Notes: generated by a model not told the origin, from the sequence alone. Counted from the first letter of the stretch, positions 8,275-17,715 are shown. The stretch: DNA of 64,000 nucleotides from Novosphingobium album (ex Hu et al. 2023) (GCF_022832385.1 NZ_JALHLE010000004.1:62001-126000); one strand, 5' to 3'. Translations and numbers: made by a program.

Positions 8275-9282
8275 TCAGCCCATCGCGGCGAGGCGCTTGG
8301 CCTCAGCAACGATGTCAGCCGGTTGCACCAGATAGGCGTCTTCCAGCTTCTTGGCGAAGGGCACCGCGCAGTACGGCGCGCCGAGGCGGCCGACCGGTGC
8401 CTTGAGCTTGCCGAACAGCTCTTCCTGCGCGGTCGCGGCGATTTCCGCGCCCGGGCCGAAGTTGCGGCCGGCCTCGTGGACGACGAGCAGGCGGCCGGTC
8501 TTCTCGGCCGATGCCAGCACGGTTTCCTTGTCCCACGGCGAAATCGTGCGCAGGTCGACGACTTCGGCGGAAATGCCCGCCTTGCCGAGTTCTTCCAGCG
8601 CCATCATCACGCGGAACATCTGCGCACCGTAGGAAACGATGGTGATGTCGGAACCGGGAACCACCACGTTGGCCTTGCCCAGCGGGATCGGCCCCTGGTT
8701 TACCGGCATCTGGCCCGGCGCGAACAGGGTCATGCCGGTTTCGATGAAGATCACCGGATCGGGATCCTGGATCGCCGAGAGCATCAGGCCCTTCATGTCG
8801 CCCGGGAAGCAGGGGAACACGACCTTGATACCCGCGGTGTGGCAGAACCACGCCTCGTAGCAGTCGGCGTGCTGGCCGGCGGTCTGGTTGCCCGCGCCGG
8901 TCAGCGTGCGGATCACGAGGGGAACCTGGCTCTGGCCGCCCGACATGAAGCGCAGCTTGGCTGCGTGGTTCACGATCATGTCCATCGCCACGGTCGTGAA
9001 GTTCATCAGCATGATCTCGGCCACCGGCTTGTAACCGGCCATGGCCGCGCCGATCGCGGCGCCCATGATCGACTGTTCGGCGATCGGGGTCGAGCGCACG
9101 CGCAGGTCGCCGAACTTGGTCGACAGGCCCTTGCACACGCCGGTGACGCCGCCACCTTCCTTGTCGCCGCAGTCTTCACCCAGCAGGATCACCTTGGGGT
9201 CGGCCGCGAAGGCTTCGTGCAGCGCTTCGTTGACGGCCTGCTGGCCGTTGGTCTTCTTCATCTCGATGGTATCGGTGCTCAT
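8275..9282 (-). CDS. TPP-dependent 2-oxo acid dehydrogenase E1, beta subunit
   Basis: A 335-residue protein of the PdhB/AcoB/BkdB type: 'NEALHEAFAADPKVILLGED' near the N-terminus, 'STPIAEQSIMGAAIGAAMAG' (about 64-83), and the C-terminal transketolase domain beginning near 'GSDITIVSYGAQ'. The beta subunit completes the thiamine-diphosphate site and the alpha/beta interface. Its ATG overlaps the stop of the alpha subunit by four bases (ATGA). No E2 (lipoyl acyltransferase) or E3 gene is nearby, so the pair must share E2/E3 from elsewhere or work on its own. It cannot be assigned to pyruvate, branched-chain oxo acid or acetoin from sequence alone. Confidence 0.9.
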   Translation of the reverse strand: MSTDTIEMKKTNGQQAVNEALHEAFAADPKVILLGEDCGDKEGGGVTGVCKGLSTKFGDLRVRSTPIAEQSIMGAAIGAAMAGYKPVAEIMLMNFTTVAMDMIVNHAAKLRFMSGGQSQVPLVIRTLTGAGNQTAGQHADCYEAWFCHTAGIKVVFPCFPGDMKGLMLSAIQDPDPVIFIETGMTLFAPGQMPVNQGPIPLGKANVVVPGSDITIVSYGAQMFRVMMALEELGKAGISAEVVDLRTISPWDKETVLASAEKTGRLLVVHEAGRNFGPGAEIAATAQEELFGKLKAPVGRLGAPYCAVPFAKKLEDAYLVQPADIVAEAKRLAAMG

Positions 9283-10277
9283 GCCGGGATCTCCTGAGCA
9301 AAGACGTCGCGGCGCAGTTCGTCCATCGGCGGGAACTCGCTCTCCATGGCGAAATCGATCGCCTGCTGCACTTCGGCCTCGATCGCGGCCTTCATTTCCT
9401 CAAGCTGCGCTTCGGTGGCGATGCCTTCGTCGAGCAGCTTCTGGCGGAACTGCGGCAGCGGATCGACGGCCTTGGCGGCATCGAGTTCGCCCGGATCCAT
9501 GTACTTGTTGTCGTCGCCGAGGAGGTGGCCGCAGAAACGGAAGGTCCGGCACTCCAGCAGCGTCGGGCCTTCGCCCGCGCGGGCGCGCTCGATCGCTTCG
9601 TTGGCGTACTGCCACATCTCGACCGGATCGTTGCCGTTCACGGTGTAGCCCGGCATTCCGTAACCGATCGCACGCTTGGAGATCTGGTCGACCGAAGTCG
9701 CATCGGCATACTTGGTGTGCTCGGCATAGCCGTTGTTGGAGCACACGAAGATCACCGGCAGCTTCCAGACGGAGGCCAGATTGAGCGATTCATGGAACGC
9801 GCCGATGTTGCTGGCGCCGTCGCCGAAATAGGCGATCGTCACCTGCTTGGTGCCATCGAGCAGCGAAGCCCAGCCGAAGCCGTTGGCGATCGGCATCGAC
9901 GAGCCGACGATGCCGGTGGTGACCATCACGCCGGTATCGGGGTGAGTCAGGTGCATCGGGCCGCCCTTGCCCTTGCAGGTGCCATCGACCTTGCCCATGA
10001 TCTCGGCCCACAGCGGCTTGAGCGGCATTCCCTTGGCAACCATGTCATGAATGCCGCGATAGATCGTGCAGATCTTGTCGTCGTCATTCAGCAGGTTCGA
10101 GATGGCAGCGGGAATGCATTCCTGACCGCGGCCCGAATAGTACGGCGCAGTGATGCGGCCGCGGCGAATCTGGGCCTGTGTGAAATCGTCGTTACGCTCG
10201 ATCCGCAGCATACGGCGGTAGATATCGAGCTGGGTGGCGGCATCGGGTGATGCCCTGTTCTGTAGGGTCTGGCTCAT
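9279..10277 (-). CDS. TPP-dependent 2-oxo acid dehydrogenase E1, alpha subunit
   Basis: About 332 residues. The thiamine-diphosphate motif (GDG...N-N) is seen as 'AYFGDGASNIGAFHE' with 'VCSNNGYAE' about 25 residues on. 'GTCKGKGGPMHL' and 'GIVGSSMPIANGFG' are typical of the alpha subunit of PDH/acetoin-type E1. I place the start at the ATG preceded by GAGAGAGGAAAC; the open frame upstream (from a GTG at 10343) lacks a ribosome site. The acyl-CoA ligase stops about 80 bases upstream on the same strand, suggesting ligase-E1alpha-E1beta form one transcription unit inside the catabolic region. Confidence 0.9.
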   Translation of the reverse strand: MSQTLQNRASPDAATQLDIYRRMLRIERNDDFTQAQIRRGRITAPYYSGRGQECIPAAISNLLNDDDKICTIYRGIHDMVAKGMPLKPLWAEIMGKVDGTCKGKGGPMHLTHPDTGVMVTTGIVGSSMPIANGFGWASLLDGTKQVTIAYFGDGASNIGAFHESLNLASVWKLPVIFVCSNNGYAEHTKYADATSVDQISKRAIGYGMPGYTVNGNDPVEMWQYANEAIERARAGEGPTLLECRTFRFCGHLLGDDNKYMDPGELDAAKAVDPLPQFRQKLLDEGIATEAQLEEMKAAIEAEVQQAIDFAMESEFPPMDELRRDVFAQEIPA

Positions 10278-10358
10278 GTTTCCTCTCTCGTGAAACTCCG
10301 GCTGCACGGGCTGAACAATTGGTTCAGTACCGGCCGTGCTCACAGTTGCAAGGGCCAG

Positions 10359-12110
10359 TCAGACCGCCGTCGCGGTATCGCTCTGCAAGCAGCGCACAGC
10401 CAGATCGCGCACCTGGCTTGACTTCACCTTCTCGCTGCCGGTGATCGCGTAGTCGCCGTCGGTGAAGAACAGCACCCTGCGCGGCACCTTGAAGCTGGCG
10501 AGTTCGGCCTTGCAGCGGGCCACCACATCGGCCTCGCACAGTTCCGCCCCATCGACCGGCACGATGCAGGTGACGACCATCTCGCCCAGCAGATCGTCGG
10601 GCACGCCCACCGTCTGGGTGCGCTTCACGCCCGGAATCCGCGCAATCACGTCGTCCACCTCGACCGGCGAGACATTGGCGCCACCGGTCTTGATCATGTC
10701 TGTCAGGCGCCCTTCCCAGTAGAACCGGCCCGCCTCATCGACCCGCCCGCCGTCCCCCGTGCAGAAGAAACCCTCGGCATCGAAGCACTCCTCGGGCGCC
10801 TTGCCGAGATAGCCCGACATCAGCGTCGGCCCCTTGATGCACATCTCGCCGACCCGCCCCACCGGCACCGGACGGCCCGATATCGGCTCGACGATTTTTA
10901 GAACATTGCCCGGAAGCGGTGAACCGAATGCCCCCTCCACGCGGGCGGACTCATCGTCGGCAACAAAGGAAGTGCAGATCGTCATCGTCTCGGTGCAGCC
11001 GAAGCTCATCGGCACGTCCCAATCGGTGTTCACTGTGGGGTGCTGCCAGATCAGCTCGCCGCGCGTAACGTACTTCAAACTGGAAAGATCGGCTCCAGCC
11101 CAGTCAGCCGACGCGGCGAGGCGCGCCCACTGGTGCGGACGGCCGTTGAGGAACGTGACCTTTTCCTGTTCGGCCAGGAACAAGGCATCCTCGGCATCGA
11201 ACACCCGCTGCAGGATCACCGCACCACCGGTCGAGAAGGCCGCACCAACGACCATCGAAACATTGCCCGACCAGAAAAAGCCGTTGCCCGTCCAGGCCCG
11301 CACCGGCTCGTTCATCGCGAAGAGACGCGGCCAGCGCCACCACTGGATTGCGAAGGCCCGTTGCGAATGGACAATGCCCTTGGGCAGACTGGTCGTGCCC
11401 GAGGAGAAGAAAATCCCGCCGGTATCGGCTGGGTGCACGGCATCGGCGCGGGCCAGCACCGTCGCCTCATCCACCATGGCCGCCCGATCGAGAAACTGGT
11501 CCCACCGCTCCACCGCGCCGTCCGATTTCGCTTCCAGCGGCTCAACCTCGCCCGGAATGCCGCCCAGCGCGACAAGATGCCGCAGATAGGGAAACCGTCG
11601 GGAAACAAGCTTCCCCGGTGGTACATCGCGAAGCGCCGGCTCAAGACCGGCAAGCATCTGCCAGAAGTCCTTCTTGAGCACTTGCTGCTCGAAAAGGATG
11701 ATCGAAACTTCGGATGCCCGAACCAGATATTCCAGTTCCGGCTCGGTCGAGAACGTGCTGAGCGCCACCGGCACCCCGCCTGCGAGCGCGATTCCATAGA
11801 GGCTGGCGAGGAATTCCGGCCGGTTGGTCATCAAAATGCCAACGCGGCCGCCCTTGCCCACGCCTGCCGCCACGAGTGCCCGTGCCACTTCGAGCGAGTG
11901 CGCCAGAAGTTCGTCGTAAGTCCACGACAGCCGGTATTCACCCTTGCGCATCACGACCGCCTCGCGCGGCCCGTACTTCGCCGCGACTTCACGCAAGTAC
12001 CCGCCGATGGTCTGAGCCCCCTGCCCCGGTTCTTCGGCGAGCGGCAGCCCCGTGACCACCGACATCGCCGGATCAGCAAGGGTGGCTTGTTCGCGGCCGT
12101 TGGCATCCAT
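10359..12110 (-). CDS. acyl-CoA synthetase / AMP-dependent ligase
   Basis: About 583 residues of the ANL superfamily. The P-loop-like AMP motif is 'FFSSGTTSLPKGIVHS' (about 236-251), the A5-type motif 'MSFGCTETMTICTS', the hinge region 'GRLTDMIKTGGANVSPVEVD', and the catalytic Lys candidate in 'YAITGSEKVKSSQVR' near the C-terminus. Predicted to activate a carboxylic acid to its CoA thioester through an acyl-adenylate. The start is the ATG after GGGGAGAGGA; the frame extends 46 codons further upstream without support. It is divergent from an MDR gene across a 213-base interval and upstream of the E1 genes. The substrate is unknown; the setting suggests a catabolic acid. Confidence 0.88.
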   Translation of the reverse strand: MDANGREQATLADPAMSVVTGLPLAEEPGQGAQTIGGYLREVAAKYGPREAVVMRKGEYRLSWTYDELLAHSLEVARALVAAGVGKGGRVGILMTNRPEFLASLYGIALAGGVPVALSTFSTEPELEYLVRASEVSIILFEQQVLKKDFWQMLAGLEPALRDVPPGKLVSRRFPYLRHLVALGGIPGEVEPLEAKSDGAVERWDQFLDRAAMVDEATVLARADAVHPADTGGIFFSSGTTSLPKGIVHSQRAFAIQWWRWPRLFAMNEPVRAWTGNGFFWSGNVSMVVGAAFSTGGAVILQRVFDAEDALFLAEQEKVTFLNGRPHQWARLAASADWAGADLSSLKYVTRGELIWQHPTVNTDWDVPMSFGCTETMTICTSFVADDESARVEGAFGSPLPGNVLKIVEPISGRPVPVGRVGEMCIKGPTLMSGYLGKAPEECFDAEGFFCTGDGGRVDEAGRFYWEGRLTDMIKTGGANVSPVEVDDVIARIPGVKRTQTVGVPDDLLGEMVVTCIVPVDGAELCEADVVARCKAELASFKVPRRVLFFTDGDYAITGSEKVKSSQVRDLAVRCLQSDTATAV

Positions 12111-12323
12111 CACTGAAAATCCTCTCCCCGATGCGCTCAAGGCGCTGGCTTTCAGGCAAGGCCTAACAGTGCGGGAATGGCGGCGGAATGCGCCCGCGTT
12201 CCGTTTGGCAGCGCAGTCACTTCGTTGCGCAGCGGCAGGCAAAGGCATCGCTCCCGCGCGCCAGTTTCGGGCTGTCGCAGGTCCGGCGCTGGTCTAGGAT
12301 TGCCACTGGTCAGGAGAGGCACG

Positions 12324-13325
12324 ATGATGAAGCAGGCAACCGTCGAAAGCGGCAAGGGCATCGAGACGATCGCGATCCGCGAGGTGCCTGTTCCCCGGCC
12401 CGGCCCCGGCGAAGTGCTGGTGCGCATCAAGGCCGCGACGCTGAACTTTCGCGATACGATCGTTGCCAAAGGCCTGATCCCCGGGCTCGGCAAGGAGCCC
12501 GAAGTCGTGCCACTGTCCTGCTGCGCCGCCGAAGTCGTCGAAACGGGAAGCAGCGTCAGGCGCATGGCTCCGGGCGACCGCGTCGTGCCGATCTTCGCGC
12601 CGTTCTGGCTGACTGGCAGCACGCCCGATCCGCGCATGCTGGGCGGGCCGATCGACGGCGTAGCAAGGCAATATGCCATCTTCGATGCCGAAAGCCTGTG
12701 CCACTTGCCCGGCGAGCTGGGGGACCTCGAAGGCGCGACCCTGGCGTGCGCTACCCTGACTGCATGGTCCGCCCTCACCGCCTTTCGCCCCACCGGTGCC
12801 GGCGACTGGGTTCTGGCGCATGGCACGGGCGGCGTTTCCATCGCTGCGCTGCAACTCGCAAAGGCAATGGGCGCAAACGTGGCGATCACTTCCTCGTCCG
12901 ATGCCAAGCTCGCCCGCGCGGCCTCCTATGGCGCCGACTTGTGCATCAATTACCGCACAACGCCCGATTGGGCCGCCGGTCTGCGCAAGGCACTGGGCGA
13001 ACGCCCGCTCGCCAATGTCATCGACACCGTTGGCGCCATGCAATTCGATGACAACGTGTCCTTGCTGGGGGACGGCGGACAGCTCTCCGCGATCGGCATG
13101 CTGGGATCGGATTTCAGCTGGACCCGCATGGGCGAACAAGGCGTGAACCTCGCCCCGATCGGCGTCGGCAACCGAGAGCAGCACGAGGCGATGACAGCCT
13201 TCATCGTCGACCAAGGCATCAAGCCGGTCGTCGATGTGGTCTACGATCTGGACCGGCTGCAGGATGCCTACCGCCACCTCGAAAGCGGGCAGTTCTTCGG
13301 CAAGGTGGGTATCAATCTGCTTTAG
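12324..13325 (+). CDS. MDR-family NAD(P)-dependent alcohol dehydrogenase/quinone reductase-like
   Basis: A 333-residue medium-chain dehydrogenase/reductase. The catalytic domain has 'AATLNFRDTIVAKGLIPG' in place of the zinc-ligand motif, and the 'GHE' catalytic-zinc motif is replaced by 'SCCAAEVV', so it is probably not a classical zinc alcohol dehydrogenase. The Rossmann fold begins at 'VLAHGTGGVSIAALQLAKAM' (about 168-187). AGGAGAGG precedes the tandem ATG ATG start. Its stop codon overlaps that of the convergent thioesterase gene. Likely reduces or oxidises an enone or alcohol; substrate unknown. Confidence 0.85.
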   Translation: MMKQATVESGKGIETIAIREVPVPRPGPGEVLVRIKAATLNFRDTIVAKGLIPGLGKEPEVVPLSCCAAEVVETGSSVRRMAPGDRVVPIFAPFWLTGSTPDPRMLGGPIDGVARQYAIFDAESLCHLPGELGDLEGATLACATLTAWSALTAFRPTGAGDWVLAHGTGGVSIAALQLAKAMGANVAITSSSDAKLARAASYGADLCINYRTTPDWAAGLRKALGERPLANVIDTVGAMQFDDNVSLLGDGGQLSAIGMLGSDFSWTRMGEQGVNLAPIGVGNREQHEAMTAFIVDQGIKPVVDVVYDLDRLQDAYRHLESGQFFGKVGINLL

Positions 13326-13774
13326 CGCCTGTCCGGCCCGAGCACCTTGAAAATCCCGTCGACGGACGCGACGGTCCTTCCTGCAGCCTCAATGAGGCCA
13401 CGCATGAATACCATTGATGACGTTGCGCGAACCACTTCCGGGCGGCAGACGATGAGCTCGCCCACTTGCCCCGCCGAAACGAAATGCACCTGCAACTGGG
13501 CCGTGACGAAGCGCGAATGGGCGGGATCGCTCAGTGGTTCGCCCTTGCGCAAGGCATGGCCAACCCCGCAGCCCAGAGCCATGTCCGCAAAGGTCATCAT
13601 CGCACCACCATGGACAATGCCCAGATTGTCATTGGCAAGATGCTCTTCCGCGAGGAGCGCGACTTCAAGACCGTGCTCCCCTAGCCGCATCCAGGTTGGA
13701 CCTAGCGCGGCGGAATAGCGAACCACGGGCAGCCGCTGCCACCCGTCCTGTTCCAGCGCCGCAAAATTCGCCAT
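13322..13774 (-). CDS. PaaI-type hotdog-fold thioesterase
   Basis: About 150 residues with the PaaI/4HBT signature 'NDNLGIVHGGAMMTFADMAL' (about 48-67), in which the HGG segment and the acidic residue in the following helix bind and hydrolyse acyl-CoA. The start lies 11 bases after the stop of the upstream flavoprotein gene, with TAAGG as a modest ribosome site, so the two are likely co-transcribed. Its TAA overlaps the TAG of the convergent MDR. Presumed role: release of CoA from stalled or aberrant thioesters in the neighbouring pathway. Confidence 0.87.
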   Translation of the reverse strand: MANFAALEQDGWQRLPVVRYSAALGPTWMRLGEHGLEVALLAEEHLANDNLGIVHGGAMMTFADMALGCGVGHALRKGEPLSDPAHSRFVTAQLQVHFVSAGQVGELIVCRPEVVRATSSMVFMRGLIEAAGRTVASVDGIFKVLGPDRR

Positions 13775-13784
13775 TGCTACAGCC

Positions 13785-15485
13785 TTACACAGCCTGATTG
13801 TCGAGTCCGGCTGCATGTCTGGCCGCGATCCAGCCAAAAGTCATCGACGGTCCGACACTGGCACCCGCGCCCGGGTAGACATTGCCCATCGGCGAGGCCG
13901 TGGTGACCCCTGTCGCATAGAGCCCCTCGATCACCGAACCATCGGCGCGCAGCACCCGGCTGTACTCATCGGTCACCACACCGCCGTAAGTGCTGACGTC
14001 ACCCGGCACGCAGGGCACCGCGTAGAATGGTCCCTTTTCGATCGTGCCAATCGACTTTGCTTCCGAGTACGGATCGCCGACGTAGCCGCACTTGTCGTAT
14101 TCACGCTCACCGCGATGGAAATCTTCGTCCTTGCCGGCGCGCGCAAAGGCATTCCAGCGTTCGACAGTGGCCATCAGCTTTTCAACCGGCACACCGATGG
14201 CCTTCGCCAGATCCTCGATGGTATCGGCCCTGTGAAGGTAACCCTTGCCTTCCCAGGCCTTCGGGATCTTCTTGTCGATCCACTTGCCCGCGACCTGGTA
14301 CTTCTCGGCATATTGCTGGTCCAGGATGCCCCAGCTCGGGATCGCCGGGACCTCGCGGTTGCGCTTGAGCATGTTCTCGCAGAACAGCTCGTAGGAACCA
14401 CCCTCGTTCATGTAGCGCTCGCCCGACTGATCGACGAGAATGGCGTGCGGCTTGCCGGTGACGCTCTGCATGCCCGGCATGACATAGTCGTTTTCGGTGC
14501 CCGGCGCCTCGGTCATCTGGAAGCCGACCATCTGGTCCATCTGTGCCAGCACGCCGCCGATCCGCTCAAGCTCGACGTGCATGTCTCCAGTATCTTCCTT
14601 GGGCACCTGCGACCACTTGGCCTGGCTGCCCGGAATGTACTTGTCACGCATGGCCTGATTCTTGGCGAAACCACCGGCATTGACGAGAATGCCGAGGTTC
14701 GCGCCAACACGGATGGTCTTGTCGCCGGCCTGGGCAATAACGCCCACGGCCTTGCCCGCATCGTCGAGTAAGATTTCACGGACCGGCGCTTCGGTGCGAA
14801 TGTCCACCCCTGCCGCCAGCGCGACCTTGAGCAGGCGCCCCTGCAGACATGCCCCTGCAGTGGTGAACTGGCGGCCGCGCAGTTTGTCACCGATGGTACG
14901 GAAGGCAATTTTCGCGAGCATCTTCTTGGCGCCCGGATTCGTGCGCATATGGCCAAGCTGCATGCCTTCACTCAGCGTCGCGTTGACCTCGACAAAGCCC
15001 TTGCGCAACTTCTTCCTCCAAGGACCAAGTTCCTTGAGATTGAAGGGCTTGGCCACGACAGTTCGCGTCGTTTTGAAACCGCCGGGCATTTCGTCGTAGT
15101 AGTCCGGCCAGTACGTGTTGCCGCGCTGAAGCTCGATGCCCTGATCGACCAGGAAGTCGATCATCTTCGGCGCCTGATCCACATAGGCACGGCGCTTCTG
15201 CGGCGTCGAACCCGGCGCAACACCGCCGTCGAGGTTCTGCAACGCATCGAGGTAGGCAAGAGCCGCTTCCGGTGAATCCGTCTCGCCGTCTTCGGCAATG
15301 AAGCGGTTGTTGGGAATCCACATGACGCCGCCCGACTTGCAGGTGGTTCCACCCACGACATCCGCCTTTTCGAGAATCAGAACCGACTTTCCGGCCTGCC
15401 GCATCAGCAAGGCCGAGGCCATGGAGCCTGCCCCGCTGCCTACGACCACCCAATCGAAGGTCTCGTCGAACTGCGCCATTGCCAT
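13785..15485 (-). CDS. FAD-dependent oxidoreductase, KstD/flavocytochrome-c family
   Basis: About 566 residues. FAD motif 'WVVVGSGAGSMASALLMRQA' near the N-terminus, 'GGTTCKSGGVMWIPN' at about 43-57, and C-terminal 'GPFYAVPCVPGDVSTYGG' plus 'YPGAGASVGPSMTFGWIAAR'. The Tyr of the KstD active-site motif is kept but the following GTKGG of true 3-ketosteroid dehydrogenases reads STYGG, so it is a diverged paralogue of the gene at 2337-4058. Start: ATG after GAGAGGGAG; a second ATG two codons on is equally possible. A longer in-frame extension to 15836 runs through the promoter region and is not supported. Divergent from an enoyl-CoA hydratase gene. Confidence 0.82.
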   Translation of the reverse strand: MAMAQFDETFDWVVVGSGAGSMASALLMRQAGKSVLILEKADVVGGTTCKSGGVMWIPNNRFIAEDGETDSPEAALAYLDALQNLDGGVAPGSTPQKRRAYVDQAPKMIDFLVDQGIELQRGNTYWPDYYDEMPGGFKTTRTVVAKPFNLKELGPWRKKLRKGFVEVNATLSEGMQLGHMRTNPGAKKMLAKIAFRTIGDKLRGRQFTTAGACLQGRLLKVALAAGVDIRTEAPVREILLDDAGKAVGVIAQAGDKTIRVGANLGILVNAGGFAKNQAMRDKYIPGSQAKWSQVPKEDTGDMHVELERIGGVLAQMDQMVGFQMTEAPGTENDYVMPGMQSVTGKPHAILVDQSGERYMNEGGSYELFCENMLKRNREVPAIPSWGILDQQYAEKYQVAGKWIDKKIPKAWEGKGYLHRADTIEDLAKAIGVPVEKLMATVERWNAFARAGKDEDFHRGEREYDKCGYVGDPYSEAKSIGTIEKGPFYAVPCVPGDVSTYGGVVTDEYSRVLRADGSVIEGLYATGVTTASPMGNVYPGAGASVGPSMTFGWIAARHAAGLDNQAV

Positions 15486-15693
15486 GCTCCCTCTCACGTC
15501 CCGTTCCGCGCTTCGCGGGTATCTCGCTGAGAGATAGACAGAACGCCGAAACCTTTGGCAAGGCACCCAGCAACGCCACGGCGATGGACCGATCGCTTCG
15601 CCGGAGCGAACGGTTTCGTTCCCCACCGGTTTCGGCTGGCCAGCAGGCAAACGCGGCTTATGACGTTGCGCCAGAAATGGGAGATTTGCCGCA

Positions 15694-16503
15694 ATGACCG
15701 AAACCGCACCCGCGCTTCCGCAGCTGCGCACGATCGAAATGACACGCGATGGCCGCCTGCTGCGCATCACGCTGAACCGGCCGGACGCACTCAACGCGAT
15801 CAACCTCGACCTGCATGATGATCTGGCCGACGCCATGTGGTTCGCGCAGTGCGACAGCGGCTCGGACGTAATCGTGCTGACCGGCGCGGGCCGGGCCTTC
15901 TCGGCCGGCGGCGATCTCGATCACATCGAGAACAGCGCGCGCAATCCGCACCTATTCGACCACGAAACCCGTGTAGCCAAGCGCATCGTCACCACCCTGC
16001 TGGATATCGACAAGCCGGTGATCTGCCGCCTCAATGGCCATGCCGTGGGGCTTGGCGCCACGCTCGCGCTGCTCTGCGACATCATCTTCGCTGCGGAAGG
16101 CGCCAAGATAGGCGATCCGCACGTGGGCATCGGCCTTGTCGCGGGTGACGGCGGTGCAGTAATCTGGGCCCAGCGCATCGGTCTTGCGCGAGCCAAGGAA
16201 TACCTGCTGACCGGCGAACTGCTCTCAGCACAGAAGGCGGCCGAGATCGGCCTCGTCAACCACTGCGTCCCGCTTGATGAGCTGGATGAGAAAGTCGATG
16301 CGTTCTGCGAAAAGTTGCTGAACGGCGCCATGGTCGCCATCCGCGCGACCAAGATCCTGACGAATCTGGAACTAAAGCGTCTGGCTACCGCACTGATGGA
16401 TGCCGGTATCGCCTACGAGAGCGTCTCGGTGCGCAGTGCCGATCACATGGAAGGCATTCAGGCACTTAAGGAAAAACGCAAACCGAAGTTCATAGGACGC
16501 TAG
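15694..16503 (+). CDS. enoyl-CoA hydratase/isomerase (crotonase) family protein
   Basis: A 269-residue crotonase-fold protein. The oxyanion-hole segments are 'GRAFSAGGDLDHIE' (about 69-82) and 'LNGHAVGLGATLALLCDIIF' (about 112-131). The catalytic acid position is in 'DPHVGIGLVAGDGG'. Length is normal. GGGAG lies upstream of the ATG. It is divergent from the second KstD-like gene and convergent with a diguanylate cyclase, and would hydrate or isomerise an enoyl-CoA made by one of the ACADs in the region. Exact substrate unknown. Confidence 0.88.
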   Translation: MTETAPALPQLRTIEMTRDGRLLRITLNRPDALNAINLDLHDDLADAMWFAQCDSGSDVIVLTGAGRAFSAGGDLDHIENSARNPHLFDHETRVAKRIVTTLLDIDKPVICRLNGHAVGLGATLALLCDIIFAAEGAKIGDPHVGIGLVAGDGGAVIWAQRIGLARAKEYLLTGELLSAQKAAEIGLVNHCVPLDELDEKVDAFCEKLLNGAMVAIRATKILTNLELKRLATALMDAGIAYESVSVRSADHMEGIQALKEKRKPKFIGR

Positions 16504-16512
16504 GATCGGGAC

Positions 16513-17529
16513 CTAGGCTGCGGCGCGCGGCGGCTCCGGCAAGTTCACGCGCCTACCGGCTGGCCGGTCGGACTGCCTGACTTCCGATTCGTGAGGGAGA
16601 ACAGGTTCGCTGATCGTCAGTGCAATCCCGCCATCCGTTGCCAGCCCCGTCGCCACGGTAAAGCCCGATCGCGACTGCTTGGCCCGGTACATCAGTTCAT
16701 CGGCAGCGCGCAGCTCTGCATCGATGGCATGCGCACCCTCCGGAAGCACCAGAACCCCCAGACTGCACGTCAGGTGGCTGCATGTGAGGTCCGAGGAATC
16801 CTGCCCTTCACCGGCGTTGAGTGCCTTGTGCAGCCTGCGCGCCACGGCCTGACCGGCGACCTCGTCGCGCAGCTTCATGAAGATGACGAATTCATCACCG
16901 CCCATGCGCGCCAGAACGTCTCCCTTGCGGATCGTCTGCCGTACCGTTCCGGCGAAATTCTTCAGGCATTCATCTCCCCGGTCGTGGCCGTACTGGTCAT
17001 TGAGTTGCTTCAAACCATCGAGATCGGCGTAGATCAGCGCGGCATATCCACCGCTACACAGGCCCGAACGCACAAGTTCGAAAAAGGCCTGCCGGTTGAG
17101 AGCGCCTGTCAGCAGATCTGTGCGCGCCAGATGCCATTCGCGCTCGCAAGATTTGCGCGCGAGGCTGATGAAGCTGACGACAATGGCGATACCGATAATT
17201 CGAACCACCATGTTCGCCAGCACCGGCACAGTCCCCATCGGGTAATAGGCCAGATTGCCGGTCGCCAGTTTTACTGCAAGAACCGAAATTCCCAGAACAA
17301 CCGCCGTACGGGTACTCAGCGACCAGGCGGCGAGGCAAACCACCGCCAGATAGACCGGTCCGAACCAGATTTCCCGCGGGACAAGACGTTCCACAAGGCT
17401 CACGGCGAATAATGCCGAAAGCACCATGGTCCATGCGTAGCGGGGAGAAACACGGAAGAGGAACGAATGCTCAAGCACCAATGGACGGTGCTGCACGCGT
17501 CTCCTCTCGATCTTGCGCCCGGCGGTCAT
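16513..17529 (-). CDS. membrane-bound diguanylate cyclase (GGDEF)
   Basis: A 338-residue protein with an N-terminal membrane region of about five hydrophobic segments (about 35-125) and a C-terminal GGDEF domain (about 135-300). The active-site motif is intact (ARMGGDEFVIF) and is preceded by the product-inhibition I-site RKGD exactly five residues before it. Predicted to make c-di-GMP from two GTP at the inner membrane with feedback inhibition. The sensor part matches no named domain I can identify. Ribosome site weak (AGGCAGAG). A polar, Pro/Arg-rich tail follows the catalytic domain. Confidence 0.9.
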   Translation of the reverse strand: MTAGRKIERRRVQHRPLVLEHSFLFRVSPRYAWTMVLSALFAVSLVERLVPREIWFGPVYLAVVCLAAWSLSTRTAVVLGISVLAVKLATGNLAYYPMGTVPVLANMVVRIIGIAIVVSFISLARKSCEREWHLARTDLLTGALNRQAFFELVRSGLCSGGYAALIYADLDGLKQLNDQYGHDRGDECLKNFAGTVRQTIRKGDVLARMGGDEFVIFMKLRDEVAGQAVARRLHKALNAGEGQDSSDLTCSHLTCSLGVLVLPEGAHAIDAELRAADELMYRAKQSRSGFTVATGLATDGGIALTISEPVLPHESEVRQSDRPAGRRVNLPEPPRAAA

Positions 17530-17651
17530 GGCTCTGCCTAACCGCCAAGCCTCTAACTTTTGGTTAATATGGATTTAATCCGGGCATCGGGCCCTGCCCT
17601 CGTGCGGCTGCCGCGAGCCAATGGAATTTCAGGAACAACGCTGCCGCGCGA

Positions 17652-17697
17652 GAAACAACAAGGGCCTTCGCACACCGGCAAAGGCCCTTGTTGTTTC
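17652..17697 (-). terminator. perfect 17-bp hairpin downstream of the small barrel protein
   Basis: GAAACAACAAGGGCCTT (17652-17668) pairs without mismatch with 17681-17697 around a 12-base loop. It lies 18 bases after the stop of the minus-strand gene at 17716-18054 and fits an intrinsic terminator, with the A/T-rich outer stem replacing a separate U tract. Confidence 0.65.
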
Positions 17698-17715
17698 GCT
17701 GACTGTCAGAGCGGA

